From Fragum whitleyi (Eukaryota; Mollusca; Bivalvia; Cardiida; Cardiidae): DNA of 64,000 nt. The notes below the pieces were generated by a model. That model was not told where the DNA came from and searched no databases. It was given only the letters and a program-made list of their open reading frames with translations. The position numbers and the translations under genes are program-made. The stretch spans positions 47,758,854 through 47,822,853 of the forward strand of contig OX411551.1 in the NCBI GenBank assembly GCA_948146395.1, read 5' to 3'. The number at the start of each line of letters is the position of its first letter. Positions within the stretch are counted from its first letter, which is position 1. This document shows, one piece after another, positions 10,683 through 22,099 of this stretch.

Positions 10683-12017
10683 ATGGCGATATGTTTCATT
10701 TTCATTATAGTGATGTTTTCAAAGGAAGCAGCATCATATGGAAATTTATCTCTATCACGAAAACTTTATTATGATTTAATGGATGGCTATGATAAGGATG
10801 TTCGACCACCAGAATTCCCGCACAACAACACTCATGTTGATCTAAAAATTTATCTTCAAGCTGTTCAAGACCTAGATGAAGTGAAACAGACATTTACGTT
10901 CAGCGCTGCATTCGTTTTGTTTTGGAATGACACTGGAATGATGTGGAATCCTTGGGAATATGGAGGAATCTGGCATGTGGAGCTTTCATACGATCGTGTT
11001 TGGACGCCTGACTTTATTCTTTCTACTCCTTCAAGAGAAACCATAAACTTTGGTCAGCCTTGGCAAAAAGTTTTGTACTTGTACGACGGTGAAGCAATTT
11101 GGCTTACTCTGGGACTTGTTCAATCAACATGCGATGTGAATAGCAGAAAATATCCTTTCGACGCACATTTGTGTACGGCTGAGTTTATAATATGGGGATA
11201 CACGATTTATGAGGTAGACCTCGTGCCACAGGACACGGAAGTTGATCTTTCTTTTTATAAAACAAGTGGAAGTTGGGAGCTAATTAAAAGTTCAATAACA
11301 ATGAGTTCACTAGACTACATGGAATGGCCCAAGATGGAGGTAACACTGCATTTGAAACGGAAACCTAGTTTTATTATGATCAATGTCCTGGGTCCCGTCT
11401 TCCTTCTGGACTTATTGAATCTGTTAGTGTTTCTATTGGTTCCCGAATCTGGAGAAAGAGTTTCCTACTGTTTGACAGTACTACTCGCTATTTCGGTATT
11501 TCTTACGATTGTAAACGAAAATCTTCCGAAGAACTCGGAGCCCATGCCTTTGATATCGTATAAATTGATGATCGACTTAGCTGCTAGTTCCATGATAACG
11601 GCAGCTATCATCTTGAACTTGAAAATCTATCACACGTCAGACGAAAAACCAGTTCCAAAATGGCTGATTTCGACTTACTTTCTGCTTTCTGGTAGCACAA
11701 GGAAGCCTCACAAAATTAATAATATTGCGTCAAAAGTCAAGAAAACTTGTGTCACAAGCAGTTCAAGAAGTTCCCTTGTCGAGTTGACAACTGATTCATT
11801 CAGAATGCCATCTAAAAACGACCGGATGTTTGACCTACCACCGGACATTGATACAGCGAATATGTCTGAAGGTACTTATACCGGACCACAAGCTGATAGT
11901 GCGAAAAGGGTGTCTTGGGTTGATATAAGTTACTTGATGGACTATATATTTCTGGTTGTTTTTTCGATGGCCTCTTTCATTAGTTCCTTCATCTATATTA
12001 TTCTTGTCACCATGTAA
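10683..12017 (+). CDS. Divergent nAChR-like Cys-loop channel subunit (receptor gene 2)
   Basis: One open frame of 444 codons, the only plus-strand receptor. The start ATG lies in AAAATGG, a good initiation context, and is followed by a signal peptide of about 18 residues. The Cys-loop C150-C164 (CDVNSRKYPFDAHLC) keeps its spacing but has Ala-His-Leu before the second cysteine where its neighbours have Lys-Gln-Thr. WGYT follows in loop B. TM1 is about 230-252 and contains an unusual aspartate (D243 in FLLDLLNLL). TM2 (GERVSYCLTVLLAISVF) keeps Glu -1' and Leu 9' and has Glu at 20'. TM4 is about 420-441. The cytoplasmic loop is serine-rich and lacks the HPK motif of the other four copies. There is no loop C Cys-Cys pair. 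An AATAAA lies 8 nt after the stop. It is a member of the same family but an older branch. Confidence 0.92.
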   Translation: MAICFIFIIVMFSKEAASYGNLSLSRKLYYDLMDGYDKDVRPPEFPHNNTHVDLKIYLQAVQDLDEVKQTFTFSAAFVLFWNDTGMMWNPWEYGGIWHVELSYDRVWTPDFILSTPSRETINFGQPWQKVLYLYDGEAIWLTLGLVQSTCDVNSRKYPFDAHLCTAEFIIWGYTIYEVDLVPQDTEVDLSFYKTSGSWELIKSSITMSSLDYMEWPKMEVTLHLKRKPSFIMINVLGPVFLLDLLNLLVFLLVPESGERVSYCLTVLLAISVFLTIVNENLPKNSEPMPLISYKLMIDLAASSMITAAIILNLKIYHTSDEKPVPKWLISTYFLLSGSTRKPHKINNIASKVKKTCVTSSSRSSLVELTTDSFRMPSKNDRMFDLPPDIDTANMSEGTYTGPQADSAKRVSWVDISYLMDYIFLVVFSMASFISSFIYIILVTM

Positions 12018-12025
12018 GAGATATT

Positions 12026-12031
12026 AATAAA
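12026..12031 (+). promoter_or_regulatory. Polyadenylation signal of receptor gene 2
   Basis: A canonical AATAAA begins 8 nt after the stop codon, implying a very short 3' untranslated region if used. Position and match are seen; use is inferred. Confidence 0.55.
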
Positions 12032-13023
12032 TATTGTTTCGTTGTAAATATTTTTCCTGTAATGATGATTGATTGATTCTTGTTTTATAGCACATTGACA
12101 TATATTGTCAATTACTTTCCAAGAAATGTGAAGGGATAGAAAACATAATGAAAATATGAAACATTATGCACCTAGAATTATCATGAATTATGAATGTAAA
12201 ATTTTTAAGAATAGTATCATTCCTACATGTATTCATATTTTATGAAATCAATGTTTTAAAATATAGATTAAAGTTTAATCAGGATATAACATGTACAACC
12301 AGATATGTACATTAGAACATTTTTGGCGGAAACAGGTCTTTACCCAATTTAAATGTAGTGTGGGGTTTTGTCCACTGTCAAGATGAAAGGTGTTGGGTTT
12401 TGTCCACTGTCGAAAAACGGATGGTGTTTTTTTTTTTCATTTTTTTAATTTCTATTAACCTTATCATGAATATATCATTATTATTTATTATTACTGTTGT
12501 TATTAATATGATTATTATTTACAAAAAAAAATCATTATTACTATTTTTTCATCATTATACGTAGACTTACTATATAACCGTCAGGCTTTGTTTTACTCTG
12601 CAAGCGGTAAGCCCCTACATACGTGTCTTCCACGAAGGGAATGAATTCCTAAGCTACTTCGGGGACACTCTCACATAGCTCAGCAAAGGCAGAAAATATA
12701 GAACTCATTGACTACTAATTGACGTCTTCTGTCAAATTTCAGGGATAAACAGGTCACTAAGGGATGCTTGAATGGGAGGTAGCTTCTTTCTTCTCTTACG
12801 CTGTAGAGTTCTCATAGTATTTGCTTCCATTTTGTCATTATCCTCTGAATTCCTCATGTAGTCCATAAGATAACTGTTTATTAATTTCCATGTTGGATTA
12901 AATACTTACTATTAATCAATCCCTCTATGTGATCTCGATCAAGCTTGCACAATTGTTGTGATTATAAGTAGCTACGACATTTGGTCGAAATTCATTGTCA
13001 TTTCATCCAATTGTCGGTTTTTT
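12032..13023. other. Non-coding DNA downstream of receptor gene 2
   Basis: No gene. Two close copies of GGGTTTTGTCCACTGTC lie at about 12364 and 12395; they loosely recall the GGGTTTTGTCC units of the 25195 foldback ends. T-rich and A-rich runs lie near 12430-12560. Confidence 0.4.
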
Positions 13024-14139
13024 TATACGCCGCCGGAGGCGGACGTATATTGGCGTCATCTTCTCCGTCTGTCCGTTCGTCCGTCCGTACGTCCGTCCAC
13101 TTTTCTTGTCAACGCAACTCCTCCTGAGTTTCTGGCTGGATCTTCTTGAAACTTAGTCAATGTTGTCACCTTAATTGGTAGATGTGCATGAAGGAAGGAT
13201 TTAATGGTTCGTTGATATTTACCTGAGTTATGCCCCTTAAAAACTTAGTCTCTGGGGCTCATTTCCTCAGTTATGCCCCCTTAAAATTTAGTCTCTGGGG
13301 CTTATTGAAATTGCAGCCTTGTGAATGCAACCATAGCTAAGTTTCTGGCTGGATCTAAATGAAACTTGGTGGATATTGTAACCCAAATTGGAAGACCATC
13401 CGTCCGTCCGTCTGTGCGTACGTCCGTCCACTTTTCTTGTCAATGCAACTCCTTTCTAAGTTTCTGGCTGGATTTTCTTGAAACTTGGTCAATGTTATCA
13501 CTTCAATTGGAAGATGTACATGAAGGAAGGATTTTATGGTTCGTTGGTTTTTGTCTGAGTTATGCCCCTTAAAAACTTAGTCTCTGGGGCTTATTTCCTC
13601 AGTTATGCCCCCTTAAAATTTAGTCTCTGGGGCTTATTGAAATTGCAGCCTTGTGAATGCAACTCTTCCTAAGTTTCTGGCTGGATCTAAATGAAACTTG
13701 GTGAATGTTTTAACGGAAATTGGTAGATAAGCATGGAGTAAGGATTTTATCGTTCATTAATTTTACCCTAAATTATGCCCCCTTGAAACTTAGTATCTGG
13801 GGCTTATTGAAATTGAAGCCTTTTGAACGCAACTCCTCCTTACTTTTTGTCTTTATTTAAATGAAACTTGGTCAATGTCATTACCATAATTTGTAGATGT
13901 ACATGGATCAAGGATTTTATGGCTCATTTATTTCCCTGAATTATGCCCCCTTAAAACTTAGTGTCTTGGGCTTATTGAAATTGAAGCCTTGTGAATGCAA
14001 CTCCTCCTAACTTTTTGTCTTGATTTAAATGAGACTTGGTCATTTTGAATGTGTTTCTGTCAAAATAAGTAGTGTCTACGATTATTTTCGTGAAACAGCA
14101 GCAAAGTGGCGGCGTATTTTCGGACTATGGCACTCTTGT
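13024..14139 (+). mobile_element. GTCC-leader repeat element with tandem internal units
   Basis: It begins TATACGCCGCCGGAGGCGGA, continues with a GTCCGTCCG-rich leader (about 13070-13100), then degenerate units containing GCAACTCCTCCTAAGTTTCT, ATGAAACTTGGTCAATG, GTAGATGTACATGGA and TTATGCCCCCTTAAAACTTA. It ends near GGCGGCGTATTTT and CACTCTTGTTT. The leader and first unit recur inside it near 13396. It resembles in layout the element nested at 25511-26692, and its units match 63430-63965 in reverse. It is a non-autonomous element with no coding frame. Confidence 0.75.
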
Positions 14140-14312
14140 TTCAATTTTCGACGAATTGTCCGCGACAGAATGTCATATTAACCCAATGTCGTATTCGACG
14201 ATATGTCGTATTCGATGATAGTCTTGGAAATGACATTTTTACCCTACCAGTCAAAATATTAAATAGGACAAGGCTAAGCCTAAATCTGTAAAAAAAAAAT
14301 TCTAGAGATTGA

Positions 14313-14640
14313 AGAGTCCTTAGTCTAGTGGTAACGCCACTGTCTTCAGAATCGGCAGGGTCCTGTTTTACTGAACTTTTAACGATCACTCTTTTCGTAA
14401 GTTAAAAAATAAAGTTGCTTCTACTGTAGTAACTAGATTTAGAATTCCACCATGCATCATCTGATCGGAATCGTCGAGTAATTGCAAGACAGAATCTAAC
14501 AAAGAATGAAAACACCAGATACAATTTGTAGTAATTTTGTCTTAAGATTATTTTTTCGTAAGTAGTTAAATAAAACGAGATCCAGGTCTCGAGATCGAAT
14601 CCCTTCCTACCGTGGAAATGTATTAAAAATATTTACGCTC
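14313..14640 (+). repeat. tRNA-headed SINE (second family), split by a MITE
   Basis: The A-box half (CTTAGTCTAGTGGTAACGCC) is at 14318-14337 and the B-box half (GGTCTCGAGATCGAATCCC) at about 14585-14603. In the intact copy at 20285 the two halves are adjacent. Here MITE A (14360-14582) sits between them with CAGG on both sides. Confidence 0.7.
14360..14582. mobile_element. MITE A copy inserted in a SINE
   Basis: It begins GTCCTGTTTTACTGAAC and ends GTTAAATAAAACGAGATC, inverted-repeat ends like those at 49191 and 54345. The inner landmarks GCTTCTACTGTAGTAACTAG and CATGCATCATCTGATCGGAA match the family. CAGG at 14356-14359 and 14583-14586 is the likely target duplication. Confidence 0.75.
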
Positions 14641-15030
14641 CTCCTCCAGGACCAGGGGCCTCGTATCAGAAGGAAAATAATATGATTGATTTATGACCAT
14701 ATGGGGTATGCGTAAAGTGTCGACACTAGTTAGACTGTGCGGATTGCGCAGACTGACTAGGATCGAAACTTTCCGTTTTTTGCTGATTTTCTGAATCTAG
14801 AATGATCGATCTATTATCCCGTAAAAGATTTTTTGAAATCCGACCTCTGGTTGATCTATGCTGGACCGAATGTCTTTTCAAATATTCTTTTTACAGAGTT
14901 TTCAGATGGCCCCCTTGCGCGTTACGGGTCACATTTTAATATTATTGTACCATTATACTTGCCGTAATTTCCGGACAACAAGCTGCAGTGGTGTATAGGT
15001 AACGCCTGTCTATTTTGACTATTTGGAAAT
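14641..15030. other. Spacer, nothing recognised
   Basis: It contains CCAGGACCAGGGGCCTCGTA near 14650, resembling the left end of MITE A, but no matching right end was found. Confidence 0.35.
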
Positions 15031-16486
15031 AACAAGAGGACCAAGAGGGCCTGTATCGCTCCACTGGCTTGAACATCTTTAGACTTTCATTACATAAAGC
15101 TTACTATAAACGAATACAATAACACTCCGAAATCTCTTAAAGGTCAAATGAAAAGCGTTTACAACCGTTTCTTTATGTATTCATAAGTAAACATTAAATA
15201 CGATGCAATATTCAGAATAAAAAAATGATTTTTTATAACTGTGAATTTCACGATTTTCGATAAACACACCTGTAGCCGGTCTTTGATAACTTCTCGGTCA
15301 CGTGACTTAGGCATGTGACGTCACCGCGAGGGATAGATAATACTGGCATAGTAAAGAATTTGTCAGTGGCTACGTATTTTAGATCGATTTATGATAAATT
15401 CCACTCGAAAAAGTACTTGAATTTTGCATTATTGCATTGCCCCTGGATGTCGCAACCTAAATACTTCGGGAATTAACCCCTCTTCGTTCCCGTTAGATCA
15501 GGGTAGGAATCTAAAGAAGCGAGAAAGCATGAACCGAGAGTAGTCTAAAAAGAATAGAAAAAAGACTCACCGAACACCATCTACTATGGAAAAAATAGCA
15601 ACTTCATTTCACCAATTATTGTTTTGGTGTAAACCCGTGACTAGCAAGTATTGAAGATTAATAGTAAACTGTCAATTACGATCGCCAATCCGATCGCCGG
15701 AGTTAGTTAACTGACAATCAATTTAGGTGTTAAAAAAGAGACAGTTTTAACTTAAGTAATATCAATAGCATGACACACTTTTGATAACCATTGACGCATT
15801 AAAATGACGTGACAGCTCAAATTTCCTAGAGCTAAATTGCAACATTTTGCTTTCCTGGGCATTAAAACTTGGGGTCAGGGAACGTTTTTTATGCATAGTT
15901 GAAGGGGTCAGGGTAAGCTCTATTTCATGTATGATTTGCATCAGTAGCAAGAAGTAATAATTAAAACTTAAAGAAATAAAATGACCTCAAGATATAAAGT
16001 TATCAGGGAATGAATGAATGAACAAAAGAAAGAAAGAATAAATGAATTGGTTGACGAAAGAATCTACGAACGGATGGAACTTTAATGAGTGAAAAAATTT
16101 ATGGATGTCATTTCTCTTTCTTTCTTTCTTTCTTTAGACCAAATGGGAATTTTTCATCTTTCCCAATATCTTTATAGTGTAGACGAAATGGGTTAAGACA
16201 AAGGGAATAAACCACGAAACTATGTACTGATTTTGTTATTCTCATATAAAACAGATTTTTAGAATTTGATTGATTATAAATGACCGTTTTCACCATTTCT
16301 TCTCTTGACATCGATTTGACATTAGAAACGTTGTATTTTCAGCTTTCTCTAATCTATAGCTGCACTGTTTTGAAGCATGTCGAAAAAGAGCTTTTTGTGT
16401 ATGAAATAGTTCAGATTCTGTCAACTGAAATTTCTCGCTTTTTGCGTGATAGTTTGAGAATATAAGAGTAATTTAAAAGAAAATCA

Positions 16487-16735
16487 GTGACATGGGTAAT
16501 TGATAAGTGCATTGTCACGGATAGATCAAAGGAAATTGTCATGTGGTCTGTTATATTGACCAAAATAAAGGCGACACGCACGTGTGATTAGGCGCTTATC
16601 AATATGTGACATGGACAATTGATTGGTGCATCGACACGGACAGATCAAAGAAACTTGACACATGGTATGGAACGTTGCGTAAGAAAAGACGATCTTTATG
16701 ACACTTACACATGTGATTTGCGGCTTATGAGAGGA
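16487..16735. repeat. 119 bp tandem duplication, two copies
   Basis: GTGACATGG begins both copies (16487 and 16606), and both continue through GACACGG/GTCACGG, ACAGATCAAAG and CACATGTGATT. The copies are clearly diverged. Confidence 0.75.
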
Positions 16736-18073
16736 CATCTGTTTATCTTTCTCCTTTATCTTTTAATTCTTGCAACGGTGTAAGAGTCTGGGGTGATATC
16801 TAACTTTTGTTTTAAATTATAAAAAATGAGACTTAAAGAAAGCGCAAACAGCTGTGACAAAAAATAAATGAACAATAAAAAGTTCTGTCAATGGAGGTGA
16901 ATTTATGGATAATTGTGATCGCATGGATAAATTACGTTTGGTGGAATAATGCCCAAAACGCTAAAATCGTCATTGAAATTCGAAAACACCGCAGAATATG
17001 TAAGATATACATTATATTCTTTCCAAGCGACTAGAATGCCATAGATTTAGTTTTAATACAGCTGCGTTTGCAACATTTTGGGGGCTAAAGAACGATTTGT
17101 ATAGTTTCATAGCCCTTTCTGGTGGTTCTCTTTAGAATAAAAAATTCTTCGCATCGTTTTTGTAACATGATGACAACTGTATAATCATGTAAAGGGATAA
17201 ATAATTAAATTTTGATGTCATTGACATATTTGAAAATTAATTAAAAGTTTGTAATCAAACTGCTTGAAATTTAGATTTTTAATCTTGGTGAATTTAAAAA
17301 TAGTTCCCAACGCCAACCCTTTTTTCATATTTTAATTGACAAGAAAGGTCAATCGGGATTTCCAGTAAGCGTTGTAAAAAAAAAACGACAACAACAACAA
17401 AAAAAATGACAACGAAATTTGAATTTTCCACAAAAAACATGTGACATATCTTAGGTATATCATTAATAACCATTTTATTGGTAGGTTGAAATTAAATGTT
17501 GCACAATAGATTAGACTCGGAGAGCTATTTCCGATTCGATCGTTGGGGCTGTCAGGTACCGGTCTGACTCGATTTCTTCACCCTACATTTCTTAATCGGA
17601 TTCAGACTGTGATGATACTACATCTTCAAAGCGAGTGGGCTCAAACGATCTCAGTTGAACATGTGGGTAAGTGGGTAACAGGATATATTTTTCTTCGTTT
17701 CATTTGAAAGTGGTCATATTTACGATGCTCTCTTTGTTTATCTAGAACGGGGAATCCCTCGCAGTGACGTCATAGCTATTGCGGATGTGCGTGTACGTAT
17801 TTCTGGCCAGGTAAAATTTTCCAATAAATCACGGTCGTATTTTTGTCAATACCGTTCTTTTAAATTTGTTTTTTTCGACGCGAACTTTTTGTGTCGCCTT
17901 ATTTCATTGATAATTACCAGGAGATGTTTTAAACACACGTTCCAAAATTAGCTTTTCATTTGATCTTTAAGGCCTGTTTTATGATGATTAACTGGTTCTG
18001 GTCCAAATTGCACCAAAATAGTCAATCACAATGAACCTGCATCCCTTTACCCATCTTATTAAAACATAAGGTT

Positions 18074-18740
18074 CAGATGGAGATGTCGTTCAAAGATTTC
18101 GGGCTCAACATTGGCCCCGCCCTGCCACGCCAATATTTATGGGCCAATCAAAAGTTTTTGAACAATTTATGTAAAGAGTCACCCAAGGAACACTCTGGTA
18201 AAGTTTCGTTGAAATTGGCCCAATGAATCAGGAGGAGATGTTTTTCAAAGATTTCGGCCTTAAAAAAAATTCAATGCCTTGCCACGCCCATATTTATGGG
18301 CCGATCAAACTTTTGCAAACAGTTATGAAAAGAGTCCCCCAAGGAACATTCTGGTAAAGTATAATTGAAATCGGCCCAATGGTTCAGAAGGGGATGTCTT
18401 TCAAAGATTTCGGGCTCAAAATAAGCCCCGCCCTGTCACGCCCATTTTTATGGGCCAGTCAAAATGTCTTGAACAATTTAGGGAAAGGGTCACTTCAGGA
18501 ACATCCATGCCAATTTTCATTGAGATTGGCCCTATGGTTTTGGAGGAGAAGATTTTTAAAGATTTCAAAGTGAAAAAATGCCCCGCCCTGCCACGCCCAT
18601 ATTTCGGGGTCAATCGAATTTTTTTACCAATTTAAGAAGAGGGTCACCAAAGGATCATTTCTATCAAGTTTTGTTAGAATCCGCTCATTTTTCTGGAAGG
18701 AGACGATGTTTAAAGAAAAGGTTTACGCACGGACGCACGA
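18074..18740 (+). repeat. Four degenerate units of about 155 bp
   Basis: Each unit carries GCCCTGCCACGCCCATATTT, AAAGATTTCGGGCTCAA, a GGTCACCCAAGGAACA-type stretch and GAAATTGGCCCAATG. The CTGCCACGCC-type motif recurs at about 18122, 18278, 18432 and 18588. Antisense relatives lie at about 53940-54040 and 59460-59760. It ends in a GGACGCACGACGGAC leader near 18730. Confidence 0.75.
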
Positions 18741-18870
18741 CGGACACTTCGCCATGACAATAGCTCACTGGCCGAAGCCTTCGGCAAGTGGAGCTAAAAA
18801 ACAACACATAGGACCCAATTCGTATAAGCTTCGGTCTATTCAACCGAAGGTTTTTTTTTACTTCAATCTT

Positions 18871-19628
18871 TAAGGTAGCAATGGACAGCGGTGTCCCGAC
18901 TCTATGTACCGGAAATAGGTTTTCGTTTATTTTACGGCTCTTTTGCGCGTTGTTTTAAAAGAGCGGATTTCGTAAGGTTCTGCTTATGGAAATAACGTAT
19001 AACAATGATGGTAAAATTTCATAACTTAGCTTATTTTCACATTTGATGTCATTTGAATGACTGCATCATTAAATTTAACAATAAAAATGCGTTGAAAGCG
19101 TCACTCAAATAGGAGGAGGTCATTGTAAGATAACGAAAACCTTTCTTATTTGCATAGTAGAAAGGTATGCTGAATTTTTTGCCAAATAAAGGAAAAAATA
19201 TAGGTTTTAAACTTATCGTAAATAAACAGAAATTCATTGGGTAATTTCTTCAGAAAATAGGCTTTTGTGGCATTTTTTACCCCGTTAATTAAAAAAATTA
19301 GTGCATTTTTAACTTTTGAAGGCAAATTTTGCAAATGCAATTGATTAAAGAGAAAATTTGTATAAACATGTATAAGGTCTATCAAAATGTATGTTTTATA
19401 GCTATAAGCTGGAACTGAGTTTATACTTGCACTTAAACGAATATAAACGTTATACTGAAAAATGGCCAATACCACTCAAGGGCAGATAACTCTAGCATGA
19501 AAACGAGCATGGAAAGCTACCTTCAAATTTTGAAATAATGACTTTGAAATATTAATCAGGAACATATGTGACCAAGAAAAAATTCAATGGACGGAAAAAA
19601 TTGACGCCATGTGTCCATTGCTACCTTA
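18871..19628. mobile_element. MITE with TAAGGTAGCAATGGACA termini (758 bp)
   Basis: The terminal inverted repeat TAAGGTAGCAATGGACA is at the left end and TGTCCATTGCTACCTTA at the right. The open frame at 19146-19475 (-) has no recognisable domain, so this is probably a non-autonomous DNA transposon. Confidence 0.75.
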
Positions 19629-20284
19629 AGGCTTCACAAATTTAGTTTTCATCACACATGCGGCCACACATCTATTAACAATGGACATTATCTTATTAGT
19701 GACAAAATTTTTCACACCTCTGTTGTTTAATTGACAGTCACAAAAGGTGAGATGATTCGACATTTCACGACTGTTGTTAAACCTTACCTTCGATTTCTAA
19801 TTATCTTAAATAAATTATTTATGATGAAGATAGTCAATTTACAAAAAAAAAGACGTATAACGGTTAAGGCCGCGCCAGCGTATAAAACGCAGCCGGGGGA
19901 ATTCACCTTTTTAAACATATTTATAAGCCTCGGCTTGTTGTCCGGAAAATACGGTATTGGGTTAAAGCAATCGGGAATCCTCGGCGATTCTTCGGAATAG
20001 ACCTCAAGCGTATTAACCGAAGTACCACCAGAAAAGTCGAGCGATGTTCCGAATGTGGTTAAATGCTTTACAAAATTTTTCGCTAAAATAGATTGGTACT
20101 TTCTATTACTTAAACTTCCACGAATGTAGGTAAATTATTCGTTTTGTACAATATCAAAGAGGGTAAACAGTATATTAATCAGAGAAAAGATATTTTCTTG
20201 CATATGACGTTCTTGAGAAATACTCATTAGGTAGCGAAATCGGTGTTGTCAAATATAGAGTATAGATGGATGAAACTACGGACT
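19629..20284. other. Spacer containing left arm of an inverted repeat
   Basis: No gene. A 30 bp segment at 19975-20005 (CCTCGGCGATTCTTCGGAAT then AGACCTC) is repeated inverted at 21879-21905. Confidence 0.45.
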
Positions 20285-20580
20285 GTGGAGTCCGTGGTCT
20301 AATGGTTAAGACGGTGGCTTTGGTACCGAAAGGTCCCGAGATCGACTCCCGGCCAGATCACGGGAGTTTTTCTGAGCAAAAAAAATAACTCCACGTTGCT
20401 CCTCTCCACCCAGGTGTATAAATTGGTACATGTGAGAATTTTAGTCTAATTGTTGTGGCTGCCGATGTGCGCCGTAAGTTAACAGCCGACATGCAATTTG
20501 ATGATCGAGTTTAAAGTGTGAATTCGGTTGATATGCCGGGCATAAAAACAGACTATAAACCCAACTTTAACTTTAACATT
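20285..20580 (+). repeat. tRNA-headed SINE, second family, intact head
   Basis: The A box GTGGTCTAATGGTTAAGACG and B box GAGATCGACTCCCGG have tRNA-like spacing. The body includes GCCGATGTGCGCCGTAAGTT and ACAGCCGACATGC, and ends in an AACTTTAACTTTAACATTT run. The flanking organisation and tail make a functional tRNA gene unlikely. Confidence 0.7.
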
Positions 20581-20712
20581 TAAACTTTAACAAGAGCTGG
20601 ATACCTTCATCGGGCGGGACCAATGGAATTATCAGGTAAGCAGGAATCAATACTTTTATCTTAAATTTATACTTATTTGAAAGTGTAAAGTTCCATGAAG
20701 ACAATCAATTAA

Positions 20713-20952
20713 CCCTTGTCATGCTGGACCCGGAATATTCCAGCCTTAGCAGGATGTACAGACAAAGTTCAGCCTGTACATATGTGCAGGCTGAACTCTG
20801 TCTTTACCACCTGATTTTCCTTTTTTTAATCTGAAAAGTTTGAAAAATAATATATTTTCACCATGAAAACTGATTTTAATTTAAAAACCAGTGCTTTCAA
20901 AACTTTGATTTAAATGTAATTATCATGAGGATTTTATTCAGCATGACAAGGG
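20713..20952. mobile_element. piggyBac-type MITE flanked by TTAA (240 bp)
   Basis: TTAA lies at 20709-20712 and 20953-20956. Termini are CCCTTGTCATGCTG and CAGCATGACAAGGG, perfectly inverted. TTAA target sites with CCC..GGG ends are the hallmark of piggyBac-derived elements. The middle holds a second palindrome, GACAAAGTTCAGCCTGTACA with TGTGCAGGCTGAACTCTGTC. Confidence 0.85.
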
Positions 20953-21060
20953 TTAAAGGCCTGCCAAGCTAGGATGGCGATTGCACGATGTTCATACGCT
21001 CATACATCGTATCGATCTAGGCGATTGCACGACGTTCCAAATGCGATCTAACCGAACGCC

Positions 21061-21495
21061 CATTCGGAACATCACTCGGCCGTTTCCGTAAACTGCAACA
21101 GACATCGGATGTATGTAAGGCGGATGGGTATGTAACAAAATTGTGCATTTTGTTAGGCGAAAACAGCCTAAGAAAATCTAGCGCGGAAACAACCTGCGTT
21201 AACTTTACATTTATATCTTTTACAGTACATAACGGATGAAAAATCTTAAGACTTTTCAGCCATTATTTAAGAATTGTAAATATATTTATAGCCGTAGCCA
21301 TACCATGGTTTCGCGTCAGTGACTTCAACGAGTAGCGTTTTCGACGTCGAATGTTTTCACTCAAAGTCTCGAGGGGTAACGCCATTTTAACTGACGACAT
21401 AGAGTTTTTGCAAAGTTTTCCCGTATATTTTAGATATAGTCCGTCTATGTATATCCGAGGCTGATCGTGAGATTGGCCGAGTGGTGTCCCGAATG
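21061..21495 (-). mobile_element. MITE G copy 1 (hAT-like)
   Basis: It begins CATTCGGAACATCACTCGGC and ends GCCGAGTGGTGTCCCGAATG. The whole length matches the copy at 39604-40050 in the opposite orientation (for example CGTAAACTGCAACAGAC and GCCATTTTAACTGACG). No target duplication survives here. Confidence 0.8.
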
Positions 21496-21591
21496 TGAGA
21501 TCGCCTTAATCATAGCATTCGAAGCATCGCTCGGACATTTCCGTATTCTGAAAAGTACCTCGGACTTTAGTGTAGTAATTTTGGGTCATTT

Positions 21592-22099
21592 TTAGGTTAT
21601 TCGGCTTCTGGTGGTTCTAAGGTAAAATCACTTGTAGAAAATCACATTTTGTTAATTCTCTCCGATCGTCTATAGTGATCATTTGGGCATACTATAATTT
21701 GATGACAAAATGCAGTAAAACACTGCGATTTGTTATCAATTTATTACATGCCCCTTTTATTGTTTTGTTGATTTTGTTTTCTGCAACATCATCCCTTGCG
21801 AAATCCTTGATGTTTGTGACGTCATAAAAATCAACGTGCGAAATGACGCGCTTTCATGGCTTCGTCCGTATTATTCCCGAGGTCTATTCCGTAGAATCGC
21901 CGAGGGTTCACCATTCATTAGTTTTTTTACCATCCAGCTGTTACAGCCGAGCGTAGGTATCCTTAGGCGGTGTTCTTGTTAGGAATTTCGGCTCCTGGTG
22001 GTACTATTGTTAAAACCCTTGTAGAAAATCACATTTTATTAATTCTCTCCGATCGTCTTTGTAGATCATTTGGGCATACTATAATTTGATGACAAAATC
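21592..22099. repeat. Direct repeat pair of about 120 bp
   Basis: Segments at about 21592-21711 and 21979-22099 share TCGGCTTCTGGTGG/TCGGCTCCTGGTGG, TTGTAGAAAATCACATTTT, TTAATTCTCTCCGATCGTCT and ATCATTTGGGCATACTATAA. The intervening DNA has no recognised content except the inverted copy of 19975-20005. Confidence 0.75.

Larger units (their letters stand above)
15031..18797 (+). mobile_element. Possible long GGAC-type repeat element
   Basis: The left end AACAAGAGGACCAAGAGGGC then CTGTATCGCTCCACTGGC is the characteristic start of the family also seen at 51825 and 53679. A matching right end (AGCTCACTGGCCGAAGCC then GGCAAGTGGAGCTAAAAA) lies at about 18763-18797 after a GGACGCACGACGGACAC stretch. 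The ends are 3.8 kb apart, so one element expanded by insertions or two separate remnants are both possible. No gene is recognised inside; 15150-16480 and 16740-18070 hold only AT-rich DNA and short frames. Confidence 0.35.

Noticed and set aside
13024..14139. Coding potential in the GTCC-leader element
   Set aside because: Short frames there read through repeated units (Arg-Pro-Ser-Val-type translations of GTCCGTCC) and have no domain.
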